Source: Natranaerobius trueperi (lineage in GTDB: Bacteria; Bacillota; Natranaerobiia; Natranaerobiales; Natranaerobiaceae). Taken from it: 64,000 bases of DNA. Where the stretch lies: positions 124,001 to 188,000 of the forward strand of contig NZ_NIQC01000001.1 in NCBI RefSeq assembly GCF_002216005.1, read 5' to 3'. The notes below the pieces were generated by a model that was not told the origin of the DNA, ran no database searches, and saw only the letters and a list, made by a program, of their open reading frames with translations. Every line of letters starts with the position of its first letter. The first letter of the stretch is position 1. A program made the position numbers and the translations under genes. Below, one piece after another: positions 53,319-62,791 of this stretch.

Positions 53319-54397
53319 TAATTATTGAAAACAGTCTGTCTTTTAATTTCTTTACCATAATTATTTACAAAGTTACGTAAACTTTCAAAGTCAGGATGAG
53401 ATTTTAAACCACCATAAGATATATCAGCTGCCATAAGCCCTGGTAGACTGTTTACTTCTACAAGAATAGGCCCGGATTCAGTTATCCCAATATCCCATCC
53501 AACTAAAGTAGCAGGAAAAAGTGTAATACTATCATTTATTAACTGTAATGTTTTATTAAAGTAGGGAATTTTAAAATTATTAAAAGTGGTTTTAGTATCA
53601 GGATGATAGCTATACTTATATCCACCATGATGTAAATGACTATAACCAAACTGGGTTAGCTTCTTGTTTTCAATATCAATTGGTACAAACATTCCCCCAA
53701 GACTAGCATTGTCTACTTTACTATTATTAGCACCAAATCTCATTAAACCAGCCATTATACTTAATTTATCATTATTATAAAATGTAATTATTCTAATAGT
53801 ATTTAAGCTATTAGGATAAATCTCATTAACTTTTGAATGCTGTTTTATTTCTGCTTCATAAATATAATGATTAAGATCAGAAAGTTTTAACTTGTCTATA
53901 TTATCTTCTGAAAGACTAAAACAACCTGTACCACCTTTACCTCTAAATGGTTTACAAAAAATACTACCGTGCTTTTTTATAGCCTTTCTTAAAAGTTCTC
54001 TCATCTCAGTTTTAGAAACTTTTGTGATTTCTTGTTGGTTGTTAATAAAATTTTCTTTCCCAATAGTCCAGCCCACTAGTTGTGGTGTATTTAGTGATAA
54101 TTTTTGGGTATATAAATGAAACAATAATTTATCACTTGCTATTCTATCTACAAAATCCGGAGTACTTCTATAACAATTTTTCATAATTATTCCTTCATTT
54201 TTAAAACTTAAATAGTTATTGATATTAGCTACATTTTTTCTATACAAAAACTTAGTAAAGTAATGAACAGGTAAAGTTTTGTCTTTTATTAATAATTGAC
54301 TCATCTCTTTAAGTATTAAAAACCAATCTTTTCTCTCATCATCCTTTATAAGATTTAACATTCGTGACTTTACATTTGAAAGTTTCAGGAATATCAC
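53318..54397 (-). CDS. Sugar-transfer-associated ATP-grasp protein
   Basis: 359 residues. The ATP-grasp core is visible: SIFCKPFRGKGGTGCFSL in the central nucleotide-binding loop, IYEAEIKQHSKVNEIYPNSLNTIRI (pieces), a metal-ligand region VGWDIGITESGPILVEVN near the C-terminus. This family is linked with polysaccharide and wall-polymer genes and may couple a carboxylate or phosphate substrate to a sugar. It lies just after the flippase gene (10-base gap), so the two are one unit. Its exact reaction is unknown. Confidence 0.82.
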   Translation of the reverse strand: MIFLKLSNVKSRMLNLIKDDERKDWFLILKEMSQLLIKDKTLPVHYFTKFLYRKNVANINNYLSFKNEGIIMKNCYRSTPDFVDRIASDKLLFHLYTQKLSLNTPQLVGWTIGKENFINNQQEITKVSKTEMRELLRKAIKKHGSIFCKPFRGKGGTGCFSLSEDNIDKLKLSDLNHYIYEAEIKQHSKVNEIYPNSLNTIRIITFYNNDKLSIMAGLMRFGANNSKVDNASLGGMFVPIDIENKKLTQFGYSHLHHGGYKYSYHPDTKTTFNNFKIPYFNKTLQLINDSITLFPATLVGWDIGITESGPILVEVNSLPGLMAADISYGGLKSHPDFESLRNFVNNYGKEIKRQTVFNN

Positions 54398-54407
54398 CCT
54401 CTCACTT

Positions 54408-55889
54408 TTAATTACTTCTAATAACTTGTTTACTTATCTGCTTAATATTATTCCATGGACCAAGACTTAAATATTTAAAAGATAAAAATAGAAAACTCAT
54501 ATAACTAACCCCACCTAATAAAATCATGAAAACTAAACCGCCTATGCTCTCAAACTCTATTAGATAATCTACTGATATTAATATTAAAACCATGACGATA
54601 GCTGAAACTAACGGAGAATATATTAGTCTTATATATTCTCTAAAAGTACCATTTATAAACTTTGTTAAAAGATTTAAAAGTGGGACTATAGAAACAGTTA
54701 AAGCTAAAGTTGATGCAATTGCAGCACCTTCTAACCCCCATATACTTGTAAATGGAAAGATTATAATAATTAAAACTAACAAACGCCATTTATTTAAAGT
54801 AAAGTTAGCTTTTGGACTTTTAACTGCATAAAAAACGGGTGTTCCTGATTCACTTATAGTCCGTAATACCCCCATAACTGCAAGGATTTGAAATGCACCT
54901 GTCATACCAAGCCACTCACTTCCCAAAACAATCTCGATCCCTAAAGGAGCTAAGACTATCATTCCTCCAGCAATCGGAAGTGAAAAGGTTAATATCAGTT
55001 CTAATGTTTTTTTATATGCTTTTCTTAACCTTTCCCTATCATGTTGAATCTTAGAATAACTTGGAAAAGCAACTCTTAAAACTGCATGTGTTATTTCAGA
55101 TGCTGTAATATTAGACATCTGAAAAGCCATCTGAAACAAAGCAAGAGATGTTGCTCCTAGTATTCTTCCAACAGCTAAATCATCGATATATAAACTTAAA
55201 AAAATTATAATCCCAGATAATAATTTCCATTTTCCGAAATCAAATAACTCTTTTGCCTTAGTTTTTGAAAATTCAAGAGTAGGTTTAAATGGTACCATCT
55301 TATAAGATACAACACTTCTTATAAGATCTCCTGATAATATTCCAAAGACTAACGCCCATGCATTTTGTAATATCAAAGCAGCTATAATTGATATCACAAA
55401 ATCTCCAATAGTACCACTTAACATATAGACAAACTTTTTTCGAAATTTTAATTCACGTTCAAAATATACAATCCTAATGCTTTTTAAACCTTTAAACACT
55501 TCTGATAAAGCTAGTACCCTTAAAATTGGCACAGCTAGTGGTTCATCAAAAAAAATAGCAGCAGTAGGAGCTATAGAAAATAATAATAGTGCTAGTACTA
55601 CACCACGAACCACTTCTACAATCCAAGCAGTATTTAGATAATTTTCGATACCATCTTGTCTTTGAATTAATGCTCTATCAAAACCAGTTTTAGTAAAAGC
55701 TTCAGATGCTGACATCATCAAAAGAGCAATACCAAATATACCAAAATCATTAGGTGCTAAGATTCGTGCCAAAATCACTTTACGAAGTACTCCAAAAAGT
55801 TTGTTCGCTAGTCTAAGACCAAACATCCACATACCACTTTTAATGGTTTTATTAGTTAAATTATCCTTTTTTTCATATCCTACTGTCAT
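54408..55889 (-). CDS. Polysaccharide flippase (Wzx/TuaB-like, MOP superfamily)
   Basis: 493 residues with 12-14 membrane helices. N-terminal signature KSGMWMFGLRLANKLFGVLRKVILARILAPNDFG (pieces), central VLRVAFPSYSKIQ, and the repeated GAxAIASTL-type helix pattern of the PST/Wzx family. It would flip a lipid-linked oligosaccharide outward, consistent with the ATP-grasp partner downstream. ATG 55889 follows AAGGGTTGGATCAA. Second flippase of the window after MurJ. Confidence 0.88.
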   Translation of the reverse strand: MTVGYEKKDNLTNKTIKSGMWMFGLRLANKLFGVLRKVILARILAPNDFGIFGIALLMMSASEAFTKTGFDRALIQRQDGIENYLNTAWIVEVVRGVVLALLLFSIAPTAAIFFDEPLAVPILRVLALSEVFKGLKSIRIVYFERELKFRKKFVYMLSGTIGDFVISIIAALILQNAWALVFGILSGDLIRSVVSYKMVPFKPTLEFSKTKAKELFDFGKWKLLSGIIIFLSLYIDDLAVGRILGATSLALFQMAFQMSNITASEITHAVLRVAFPSYSKIQHDRERLRKAYKKTLELILTFSLPIAGGMIVLAPLGIEIVLGSEWLGMTGAFQILAVMGVLRTISESGTPVFYAVKSPKANFTLNKWRLLVLIIIIFPFTSIWGLEGAAIASTLALTVSIVPLLNLLTKFINGTFREYIRLIYSPLVSAIVMVLILISVDYLIEFESIGGLVFMILLGGVSYMSFLFLSFKYLSLGPWNNIKQISKQVIRSN

Positions 55890-56048
55890 TTGATCCAACC
55901 CTTTTCTTTTAAATTACCATCTCTAATAGTTTGGATCGTATCTGAGTATAAAATTCATAATCCCTTAAGTCAATGTCGCATAATAGTCGATATGTCTCAT
56001 AATCTCGGTCAAGAGTCTTTTTATAGAGCTTTGTAAAGAAAATGTAAA

Positions 56049-56085
56049 AAGGCGATCTACTTGTTTTAAACAAGCAAATCGCCTT
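56049..56085 (-). terminator. Terminator after the AgcS symporter gene
   Basis: Nested stems AAGGCGAT/ATCGCCTT and CTTGTTT/AAACAAG, separated by a 3-base internal mismatch, followed by TTTTTAC on the minus strand, ten bases after the stop codon. Confidence 0.82.
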
Positions 56086-56094
56086 AAATTACTT

Positions 56095-57471
56095 TTAGTA
56101 TTCTTCATCTTCTCCTCTTACATATTTATTCTTTTCTTGTACAAGTACAGATGTTAACGCAATTAAAGCAACTAAGTTAGGTGCTGCCATCAACCCATTC
56201 ATTGTATCAGCAAAGTCCCAAACCGCTTCTAATGCTCCAACTGCACCTAAAATTATCAATCCTACAAAAACAACACGATACGGAATTCTCACTTTACTGC
56301 CAAAAATATATTCCCAACTTTTTTCTCCATAAAAAGACCATGTGACCATAGTTGTGTAAGCAAAGACCATGATAGAAATAGTAATAAAATAACCTCCTGG
56401 TCCTGGTAAACCTTTATCAAATGCTGTTGCTGTCAATGCCGCAGCATTTTCTCCTGTTTCTAAAGCTCCTGTAACTAAAATCGTAAGTGCTGTCATAGTT
56501 CCTACTAAAATAGTATCTATAAACACTTCCCAAATACCCCACATTCCTTGTTTTGCTGGGGAGTTACTTGCTTGTGCGTGTACTATAGAAGCTGCACCTA
56601 ATCCTGCTTCATTAGAAAATACTCCACGAGCCACTCCAAATCTAATTGCCTCTCTTACAACAGCACCTCCAAACCCTCCTGCTGCAGATGCAGGATTAAA
56701 AGCATGGTGAAATACACTTCCTATAGCACCCGGAATCTCTTCAATATGTAAGACTAATATTACTAAAGCTCCTCCAATATAAATTACTGTCATTAATGGA
56801 ACTAATATTTCAGCAACTTGAGCAATTCGTTTTATTCCACCTAATATAACTAAACCGACTAATGCTGCAGCTACTAATCCTGTAGCCAAACTAGGTATTG
56901 CAAAATCACTAGATAACTGTTCGGCAACAGTGTTAGATTGGACCATATTACCGATACCAAAAGCTGCAAATCCAGCAAATAACGAGTATATAGTTGCTAA
57001 CCACTTCCAATTACCACCTAAACCGTTCTGTATATAATACATTACTCCACCTGCGATATCTTCACCATTTCGTTCACGAAATTTAACTGCCAAAGCTGCC
57101 TCTCCAAATTTTGTCGCCATTCCTACTAGGGCTGTCATCCACATCCAAAATAGTGCCCCTGGCCCTCCTAGGTGAAGGGCTGTAGCGATTCCTGCAATGT
57201 TACCAATCCCTATCGTTGCAGCCATCGCTGAAGAAATCGCTTGAAACCCAGAAATGGCACCACCTTCTTCAGATTCAGTTTTCTTAATACGACTCAAAAT
57301 TGTTTCTTTCCATGATGCTCCAAAATGCGTAAACTGAAAAAAACCTAACCTTATTGTAAGATATAAACCGGTACCAGCTAACAAGGTAAGAAATATTGGT
57401 CCCCAAACTAGTTCATTAAGCCATTCATTAAAAGCTAACACCATATCCCCTATTTCATATAGTATATCCAC
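56095..57471 (-). CDS. Sodium:alanine/glycine symporter (AgcS family)
   Basis: 458 residues with 10-11 membrane helices. Family segments include TIGIGNIAGIATALHLGGPGALFWMW, FGEAALAVKFRE, GVMYYIQNGLGGNWKWL, and RGVFSNEAGLGAASIVHA (pieces), where the asparagine and glycine-rich helices bind Na+ and the amino acid. It imports alanine or glycine with Na+, apt for a sodium-based energy metabolism. GGAGGGTC precedes GTG 57471. Single-gene unit with its own terminator. Confidence 0.93.
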   Translation of the reverse strand: MDILYEIGDMVLAFNEWLNELVWGPIFLTLLAGTGLYLTIRLGFFQFTHFGASWKETILSRIKKTESEEGGAISGFQAISSAMAATIGIGNIAGIATALHLGGPGALFWMWMTALVGMATKFGEAALAVKFRERNGEDIAGGVMYYIQNGLGGNWKWLATIYSLFAGFAAFGIGNMVQSNTVAEQLSSDFAIPSLATGLVAAALVGLVILGGIKRIAQVAEILVPLMTVIYIGGALVILVLHIEEIPGAIGSVFHHAFNPASAAGGFGGAVVREAIRFGVARGVFSNEAGLGAASIVHAQASNSPAKQGMWGIWEVFIDTILVGTMTALTILVTGALETGENAAALTATAFDKGLPGPGGYFITISIMVFAYTTMVTWSFYGEKSWEYIFGSKVRIPYRVVFVGLIILGAVGALEAVWDFADTMNGLMAAPNLVALIALTSVLVQEKNKYVRGEDEEY

Positions 57472-57599
57472 TGTTTAGACCCTCCTAATAGTCTTTTACA
57501 TTATCTAGGGGTTCTTTTGGTTATTATTCCAATCTAATTAAAAAAATACAAATTTAGTTATTAGAAATTTCTTCTTTTATATAAACTGTCTTTTATAAA

Positions 57600-57785
57600 C
57601 GATTGCATTTTCAGTAGACATATTAAAAGACAAATACTCCATTACCAATAGCCGACCTAGATATAGAACATCAACTCTTTGATATCCCATTATAATTGAG
57701 CCTATAGCTACTCATAAAACACCAATTGTATAAACTTTTTTTTAGGGCCAACACTATCACAAAGAATACCTATGAAAGTTTAATA
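57600..57785 (-). pseudogene. Relic of a major-facilitator (MFS) transporter
   Basis: The minus strand reads FIGILCDSVGPKK, then after a one-base shift in an 8-A run KVYTIGVL, a TGA where Trp would be expected, then VAIGSIIMG and VDVLYLGRLLVME. This is the loop 2-3 motif A and helix pattern of MFS carriers (GxLxDxxGxKK...GRL). With a frameshift and a nonsense codon it is dead. No other part of the carrier is present. Confidence 0.65.
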
Positions 57786-57803
57786 ACATAAAAAACTATC
57801 TAG

Positions 57804-58952
57804 TTATCCGGATAGAATTTTACCTTTTATGATGGTTTTTTCTACCCCTAATTTATCATTTAAAACTACTGCATCAGCTCGTTTACCTTTTTCTAAGCTT
57901 CCTCTTTGTTTATCTAAACCTAATATTTTAGCTGGTGTTAGACTAATAGTTTTAATAGCTTCATAAAGGGGACAATCAGTAATTTCAATAAAGTTTTTTA
58001 AAGCTCTAGGTAAAGTCACAATACTACCTGCAAGGTTACCATTTTCAGTTAGTGCTTTACCATTTTTAATAGTTATCCTTAACCCTCCTAAATCGTAGTC
58101 ACCTTCACTAAGACAAGAAGCTCTTATTGAATCTGATACTAATGCAATATTATCTACACCCTTTAACTCGAGAACCATATTTACAATCCCGGGATGTAAG
58201 TGATATCCATCTAAAATAAGCTCTAAAGTAATATCTGGATGCATCAATAGTCCTAAAGCTGCACCTGGTTTTCTATGATGAATCCCACTCATACCATTGA
58301 ATAAATGTGTTCCATGAGATAAACCTTTTTTTGATGCATTTATAATATCTTCAAAGCTAGCATTTGTATGTGCAGCTGAAATAGTTATATTCTTTTTTGT
58401 TGCCCACTCAATAACTTCATAATTTGTATCCTTTTCAGGTGCCATTGAAATAATCTTTAATTGATCTTGTAACTTCTCTTTTAGTTCTTTTATAATTTCT
58501 ACTTTGGGAGAAATTATATGTTCTCTATTTTGGGCTCCCCTTTTATCTGGATTAACAAAAGGACCTTCAAGATGTACGCCTAATAAATTAGTCTCATTAT
58601 TTTCCATATATTCACTAATTACCTTAGAGACTTGTTTTAAATCTTGAAGGGGTGCAGTTAGAGTTGTAGCTAAAAAACCAGTTACTCCATTTTGTAAATG
58701 AAATTGTGATATTTTATCAATAGCTTTAACATTTCCATCCATTACATCATATCCATGTCCGCCATGGGTATGTATATCTATAAAACCTGGGGCTAGATAT
58801 TTCCTTTGTAAATCTATTTCGTTAGAAAAACTATCCTTTTTATTATCAACACCAATATTTTTAATATAACCATTTTCATCTACTATTAAATACCCCGGGT
58901 TTATTACATCGCTTTCAGTTATAATCTTTGCATTTCTAAATATTAATGACAT
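57804..58952 (-). CDS. nagA: N-acetylglucosamine-6-phosphate deacetylase (NagA)
   Basis: 382 residues, amidohydrolase barrel. Visible motifs: APGFIDIHTHGGHGYDVMDG with metal-binding His residues, LGVHLEGPFVNP with metal-ligand Glu, AAHTNASFEDI, SHGTHLFNGMSGIHHRKPG and the catalytic Asp in LVSDSIRA. It deacetylates GlcNAc-6-P to glucosamine-6-P, feeding peptidoglycan or chitin sugar recycling. No nagB is adjacent. An imperfect palindrome at 59010-59028 lies upstream. Confidence 0.94.
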   Translation of the reverse strand: MSLIFRNAKIITESDVINPGYLIVDENGYIKNIGVDNKKDSFSNEIDLQRKYLAPGFIDIHTHGGHGYDVMDGNVKAIDKISQFHLQNGVTGFLATTLTAPLQDLKQVSKVISEYMENNETNLLGVHLEGPFVNPDKRGAQNREHIISPKVEIIKELKEKLQDQLKIISMAPEKDTNYEVIEWATKKNITISAAHTNASFEDIINASKKGLSHGTHLFNGMSGIHHRKPGAALGLLMHPDITLELILDGYHLHPGIVNMVLELKGVDNIALVSDSIRASCLSEGDYDLGGLRITIKNGKALTENGNLAGSIVTLPRALKNFIEITDCPLYEAIKTISLTPAKILGLDKQRGSLEKGKRADAVVLNDKLGVEKTIIKGKILSG

Positions 58953-59009
58953 AAAAAACCTCCATTAAATTAACATATCAATGAAGTGGATGATATTAAA
59001 ACTTAATTT

Positions 59010-59028
59010 TCCCGGGTACTACCTGGGA
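59010..59028. promoter_or_regulatory. Imperfect palindrome upstream of nagA
   Basis: TCCCgGGTA and TACCtGGGA face each other with a single base between and one mismatch. It sits about 60 bases before the nagA start codon and could be an operator for a GntR- or LacI-type regulator. No regulator gene is adjacent. Confidence 0.35.
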
Positions 59029-59072
59029 TTAGATATCTTTAAGGCCTTTATTTTTAAATGATTACAGGTTTA

Positions 59073-59276
59073 TCACCCATTTTCCAAAACATTCTTATAT
59101 ACTTTATATTGTTCTTCTTTAGTTGGAAGTTCTTCTCCATCAATATCAATTACTGTATCTACATCGACTAGGTTTCCAATGTTACCTACTACCTCTATTA
59201 ACTCACCATCAAAAGTTTTAGCATTAAGATCTTTATATTCACTTAAAGTTTCTATGCTTTGCTCATACTTTTCCAA
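59073..59276 (-). CDS. Short ORF of unknown function, possibly truncated
   Basis: 67 residues from a TTG with no convincing ribosome site. Helical start EKYEQSIETLSEYK, then FDGELIEVVGNIGNLVDVDTVIDIDG, then TKEEQYKVYKNVLENG. Sequence quality suggests a genuine protein segment rather than a chance ORF, and the missing start suggests an N-terminally truncated relic. I do not recognise the family. Confidence 0.35.
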   Translation of the reverse strand: MEKYEQSIETLSEYKDLNAKTFDGELIEVVGNIGNLVDVDTVIDIDGEELPTKEEQYKVYKNVLENG

Positions 59277-59340
59277 TTTTTGTTTCTTTATAATTTAGTA
59301 TTTGCTTTATTTTAACTGCTATAACACTTCTAGTAAAACA

Positions 59341-59369
59341 AAAAAATAGGGCTGACTAAAGTCAGCTCT
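59341..59369 (-). terminator. Terminator after the isoaspartyl dipeptidase gene
   Basis: AGGGCTGAC / GTCAGCTCT is a 9-bp stem with one G-U pair and a 4-base loop; the minus-strand tail is ATTTTTT. It begins at the stop codon. Confidence 0.82.
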
Positions 59370-60534
59370 ACTCAAAGGTGCCCTTGACTAATAATTGTTT
59401 ATCTTTTATTAATACCTTCCCTTTAGAAATAACAGTATCTATTTCCAATGAATTGTTATCTAATAATACAAGATCCCCTGCTTTTCCTTTGTCTATCTCA
59501 CCTTTATTCTCTAAACCGAATGCTTTAGCTGGGTTTTTAGTAATTACAGAAAGTGCTTTTTCAAATGGCACTTTTTCATCTAAAACTGCTTCTTTTACTT
59601 CTCTAAAGAGTGAAGAAACACCGCCTACTTTAAGACCTAAGTAATTACCGTTTTCATCAAAGTTTGGAAGACTACCCTGACCATCAGATGAAAATGTAAT
59701 ATTATCAAAGGATAGCTCATTTTCATGGAAATAACGAAGTGCTTTAGAACATTTAACCTCACCACTTTCAAGAAACTTTTTTACAGTACTAGTAGTTAAA
59801 TCTAAAAAGCCACCTTTTTTTATAAACTCTAACCCTTCTTCGAATATTTCTCCTGTTCTATTTCCATGGGTAACTACAAAATGAAAAGCCGGGATCTCTG
59901 TTTCATCTATTAATTGGTTTATATCTTTAAATAGTCTTTTACCATCACCCATATGAACATTAATAACACCTTTTTTACCTGATAACATAGAACCTACTCT
60001 TACTTCAGCTGCTAATTTTTTAAGCTCAGAAAGTGTGGGTAAAAAAGCTCTATGATCTGATACAGCTATCTCACCAACTCCTAAAACTTCTGGTATAAGA
60101 ACTATATCGTCTTGTACATCACCAGTTAGTGTAGTAATAGGTACACGATAAGAACCAGATAATATATATGCTGTTAAACCCTCTTCTGTTAGTGATCTTG
60201 CTTTTGCAATTAAATCTTTCATACTTCTAGTTGTTCCATCGGTCCCTAAACAACCAATAACAGTTGTGATTCCAGCAGTTGTTAAATCAGAAAAGTTTAT
60301 TTCCGGTGTTCTAGTAGAAAAACCACCTTCTCCTCCACCACCAGTTATATGAACATGGCCATCTAAAAAACCAGGAACAACATATTTATCAGTAGCATCA
60401 ATCTTTTGTAAAGCATCACTCTGTACATTTATATTATCAGAGATATCTTGAATTTTATCTTGTGTAATCAGTACATCTTTTTTACCTAGGTAATTTGGTG
60501 AATATAACTCACCACCATATACTAGAGTCAGCAT
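59368..60534 (-). CDS. iadA: Isoaspartyl dipeptidase (beta-aspartyl-peptidase)
   Basis: 388 residues, metal-dependent amidohydrolase. Family markers are VVPGFLDGHVHITGGGGEGGF, TTVIGCLGTDGTTRSM, the region AVSDHRAFLP, INVHMGDGKRLF and HFVVTHGNR, and FSSDGQGSLP bearing the metal-ligand Asp. It releases amino acids from beta-aspartyl (isoaspartyl) dipeptides that arise from damaged proteins. The YfcC-type carrier 23 bases upstream on the same strand is the likely import partner for such dipeptides. Confidence 0.93.
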   Translation of the reverse strand: MLTLVYGGELYSPNYLGKKDVLITQDKIQDISDNINVQSDALQKIDATDKYVVPGFLDGHVHITGGGGEGGFSTRTPEINFSDLTTAGITTVIGCLGTDGTTRSMKDLIAKARSLTEEGLTAYILSGSYRVPITTLTGDVQDDIVLIPEVLGVGEIAVSDHRAFLPTLSELKKLAAEVRVGSMLSGKKGVINVHMGDGKRLFKDINQLIDETEIPAFHFVVTHGNRTGEIFEEGLEFIKKGGFLDLTTSTVKKFLESGEVKCSKALRYFHENELSFDNITFSSDGQGSLPNFDENGNYLGLKVGGVSSLFREVKEAVLDEKVPFEKALSVITKNPAKAFGLENKGEIDKGKAGDLVLLDNNSLEIDTVISKGKVLIKDKQLLVKGTFE

Positions 60535-60556
60535 TAGAATTCCCCTTTCTCATTCA

Positions 60557-62062
60557 TTAGTTAAAACCTATTAAAGCTGACACCATGATTACTATTGAAG
60601 CAACTATAAATAGTATTACCTGAAGTTTAATTATAAATTTTAGCCATTGACTCCAATCTAACTTTGCTACACCTAAAACTCCCATTAATGAAGCCGATGT
60701 TGGTACAATCATATTACTTAACCCATCACCTAATTGGTAAGCTAAAACTGCAACCTGACGCGTAACACCTACTAAATCAGCTAATGGTGCCATTAACGGC
60801 ATAACGAGAGCTGCTTGTCCTGAACCTGATACCACAAAAAAGTTAAATACTGATTGGAACAAATACATAAACCAAGCAGATATAGCTGAAGGTAGACTAC
60901 CAATAACTCCTCCAACCCAGTTTAAGACTGTATTTAAAACTGTTGCACTTTCAGGATCAGTTCCACCAAGTACTAATATAATACCTTGTGCCATCCCTAC
61001 TACTAAAGCTGCACCTACTAAATCTTGTGCACCACCTTTAAAAGCTTTTGCTATATCGTTTACAGTCATATTGTTTAATTTAAAAATAACTCCGATGATT
61101 CCAGAGACTAGACCCATGGTAAAAAATTGAGTAGCTATTTCAGGAATGTAATATGCATGGTTAACAACTCCCCAAATTACCCATACTATCCCTGAGGCTA
61201 TTGTTAGTAAAACTAGACCATGACCTAAGGTGAATTTTTGGTTACCTTTAGTATCTTTTGCTTTATCAGCTGAATCTTTATGATTAATTTTATCACTTTC
61301 GAATGCAATTGATTTTGTTGGATCTTCTTTAATTTTTTTAGCGTAAGAATATGTGTAACCTATTCCAATAGCTGTAAAAATGACCCATAGACCCATACGA
61401 AACATTGCACCTGAATATACAGGTATCTCAGCAACACCTTGCGCAATAGCTACACCAAATGGATTCATCCAAGAAGTTGCAAATCCTATTTGTGTTGCTA
61501 CATATGTGATACAAATTCCCACAATCGAATCATAACCCATGGCTATTACAATAGGTATAACTATCATTGCAAAAGCCATGGCTTCTTCGCTCATTCCAAA
61601 TATGGCTCCACCTAAAGAAAATAAGAAAAATAAAACAGGAATTAGTAATACTTCTCTACCACGGGTTTTTTCAATCATAGTCAAGATACCCGCATCTACA
61701 GCGCCGGTCTTTAGAATTATTCCAAAAGAACCACCAATAACTAAGATAAATGCAATAACCCCTACTGCGGCTCCCCATTTGTCTCCTGCAACTGTTCCTT
61801 CAAAAACATAGTTTAGAAATCCTACTCCTCCAAAAGGTTCAAATAATGAAATTCCTTCTCTTACTACTTCACCTTCATTATCAGTAACATAACTAAACGA
61901 ATCTGGATCAATAACAGTTCTAGTATCATCAAGTTCTTCCACTGTTACCTCATCAGTTTCAAAAGAACCTACAGGTACTAAAAAAGTCATTATAGATGCT
62001 AAAATTACTACAAAGAAAATAATTACATAAGTATCTGGTGCCTTAAACTTTGGTTTTGACAT
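60557..62062 (-). CDS. YfcC-family membrane carrier
   Basis: 501 residues, 12-13 membrane helices; C4-dicarboxylate/arginine-ornithine-type carrier superfamily. N-terminal VIIFFVVILASIMTFLVPVGSFET, then the large loop, GGSFGIILKTGAVDAGI, two SGSGQAALVMPLMAPLADL and TSASLMGVLGVAKL regions (pieces) typical of YfcC. The iadA neighbour suggests uptake of beta-aspartyl dipeptides or related acidic substrates, but direct evidence is absent. ATG at 62062 follows GGGAGG. Confidence 0.85.
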   Translation of the reverse strand: MSKPKFKAPDTYVIIFFVVILASIMTFLVPVGSFETDEVTVEELDDTRTVIDPDSFSYVTDNEGEVVREGISLFEPFGGVGFLNYVFEGTVAGDKWGAAVGVIAFILVIGGSFGIILKTGAVDAGILTMIEKTRGREVLLIPVLFFLFSLGGAIFGMSEEAMAFAMIVIPIVIAMGYDSIVGICITYVATQIGFATSWMNPFGVAIAQGVAEIPVYSGAMFRMGLWVIFTAIGIGYTYSYAKKIKEDPTKSIAFESDKINHKDSADKAKDTKGNQKFTLGHGLVLLTIASGIVWVIWGVVNHAYYIPEIATQFFTMGLVSGIIGVIFKLNNMTVNDIAKAFKGGAQDLVGAALVVGMAQGIILVLGGTDPESATVLNTVLNWVGGVIGSLPSAISAWFMYLFQSVFNFFVVSGSGQAALVMPLMAPLADLVGVTRQVAVLAYQLGDGLSNMIVPTSASLMGVLGVAKLDWSQWLKFIIKLQVILFIVASIVIMVSALIGFN

Positions 62063-62197
62063 ACGTACCCACCCTCCCTAAAAAATAATTTATAAAAGCA
62101 AGATCCACTACCAACAAAGAAATTTTTTGAATATTTTTTAAAGTGACTGGTAAAAAGGGGTAAATTTCATTAAGTCAAAGATAACATAAAAAAACAT

Positions 62198-62230
62198 GGT
62201 TGCTTTGTTGAACCAAACCACCAAGTAACC
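62198..62230 (-). terminator. Probable terminator after the small ORF
   Basis: GGTTGCTT and AAGTAACC pair with one G-T across a 17-base loop, with TTTTTTT following on the minus strand. Weaker than the other terminators in the window. Confidence 0.5.
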
Positions 62231-62239
62231 AACTTCAAT

Positions 62240-62338
62240 TCAACCTAATTTTTCTAAATAAAGAAGTTCTTTTCGATGCTGTAAAGCCTTTTTCATATGC
62301 TTCGAAAGATTTTTTGAAGTTTGTACTTCGTCCTTCAT
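62240..62338 (-). CDS. Short basic helical peptide ORF (32 residues)
   Basis: MKDEVQTSKNLSKHMKKALQ and a KELLYLEKLG tail: a single amphipathic, basic helix. A very strong GGAGGTAGGTAGCA site precedes ATG 62338, so translation is plausible, and a hairpin with a T-tract lies downstream. No family recognised. It follows the DUF4234 gene by about 40 bases and may be a regulatory or leader peptide, or debris. Confidence 0.4.
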   Translation of the reverse strand: MKDEVQTSKNLSKHMKKALQHRKELLYLEKLG

Positions 62339-62378
62339 TGCTACCTACCTCCTGAAATTTGAATATTACTTTGAAAGA

Positions 62379-62693
62379 TTATCTTGCATTATTGACTTGA
62401 TATTGCATCAAGAAGGGGTTTATCCAGCTTAAGGAAAATATAGTTAAGACAAGATAGAGTAAAGAATGATCGTTGCCACCGACAGCTGCGATTCTTTTCC
62501 CTGCAAAATACTGCCAAAGAATATAGTAAATGCCAAAGGTTATGATGGTTAGAAAAATATGCCCTAATCCACCAAAGCCTTCTCCCGTACTGCTTTTTAA
62601 ATCCGATTGAAACGCTATATACCAGTAAACTGAATAAAAACCAAAAGTGATAAGTGTTAATAGGATCATCATCCCAATTGATCTTTTTTTCAT
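62379..62693 (-). CDS. DUF4234-family small membrane protein
   Basis: 104 residues with three membrane helices. Family features are LLTLITFGFYSVYWYIAFQSDL and TIITFGIYYILWQYFAGKRI, each a helix with the FGxYxxxW motif, matching DUF4234. Function unknown. GAAGGAGATGAACT precedes ATG 62693. It lies at the 3' side of the decayed Bce-like kinase and may be the only intact gene left from that locus. A +1-frame ORF overlapping it is a shadow. Confidence 0.82.
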   Translation of the reverse strand: MKKRSIGMMILLTLITFGFYSVYWYIAFQSDLKSSTGEGFGGLGHIFLTIITFGIYYILWQYFAGKRIAAVGGNDHSLLYLVLTIFSLSWINPFLMQYQVNNAR

Positions 62694-62791
62694 AGTTCAT
62701 CTCCTTCTTTCTTTTTTTCGTAGTTTTCAAGCATACTTGAAGCACCCTCTTTCACTACTTTTTTATCATATACTTTATTTACTTCCGGAGT

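Noticed and set aside
62389-62745. Alternative ORF overlapping the DUF4234 gene
   Set aside because: It is in another frame of a gene with clear membrane helices and a good ribosome site; its composition is not protein-like.
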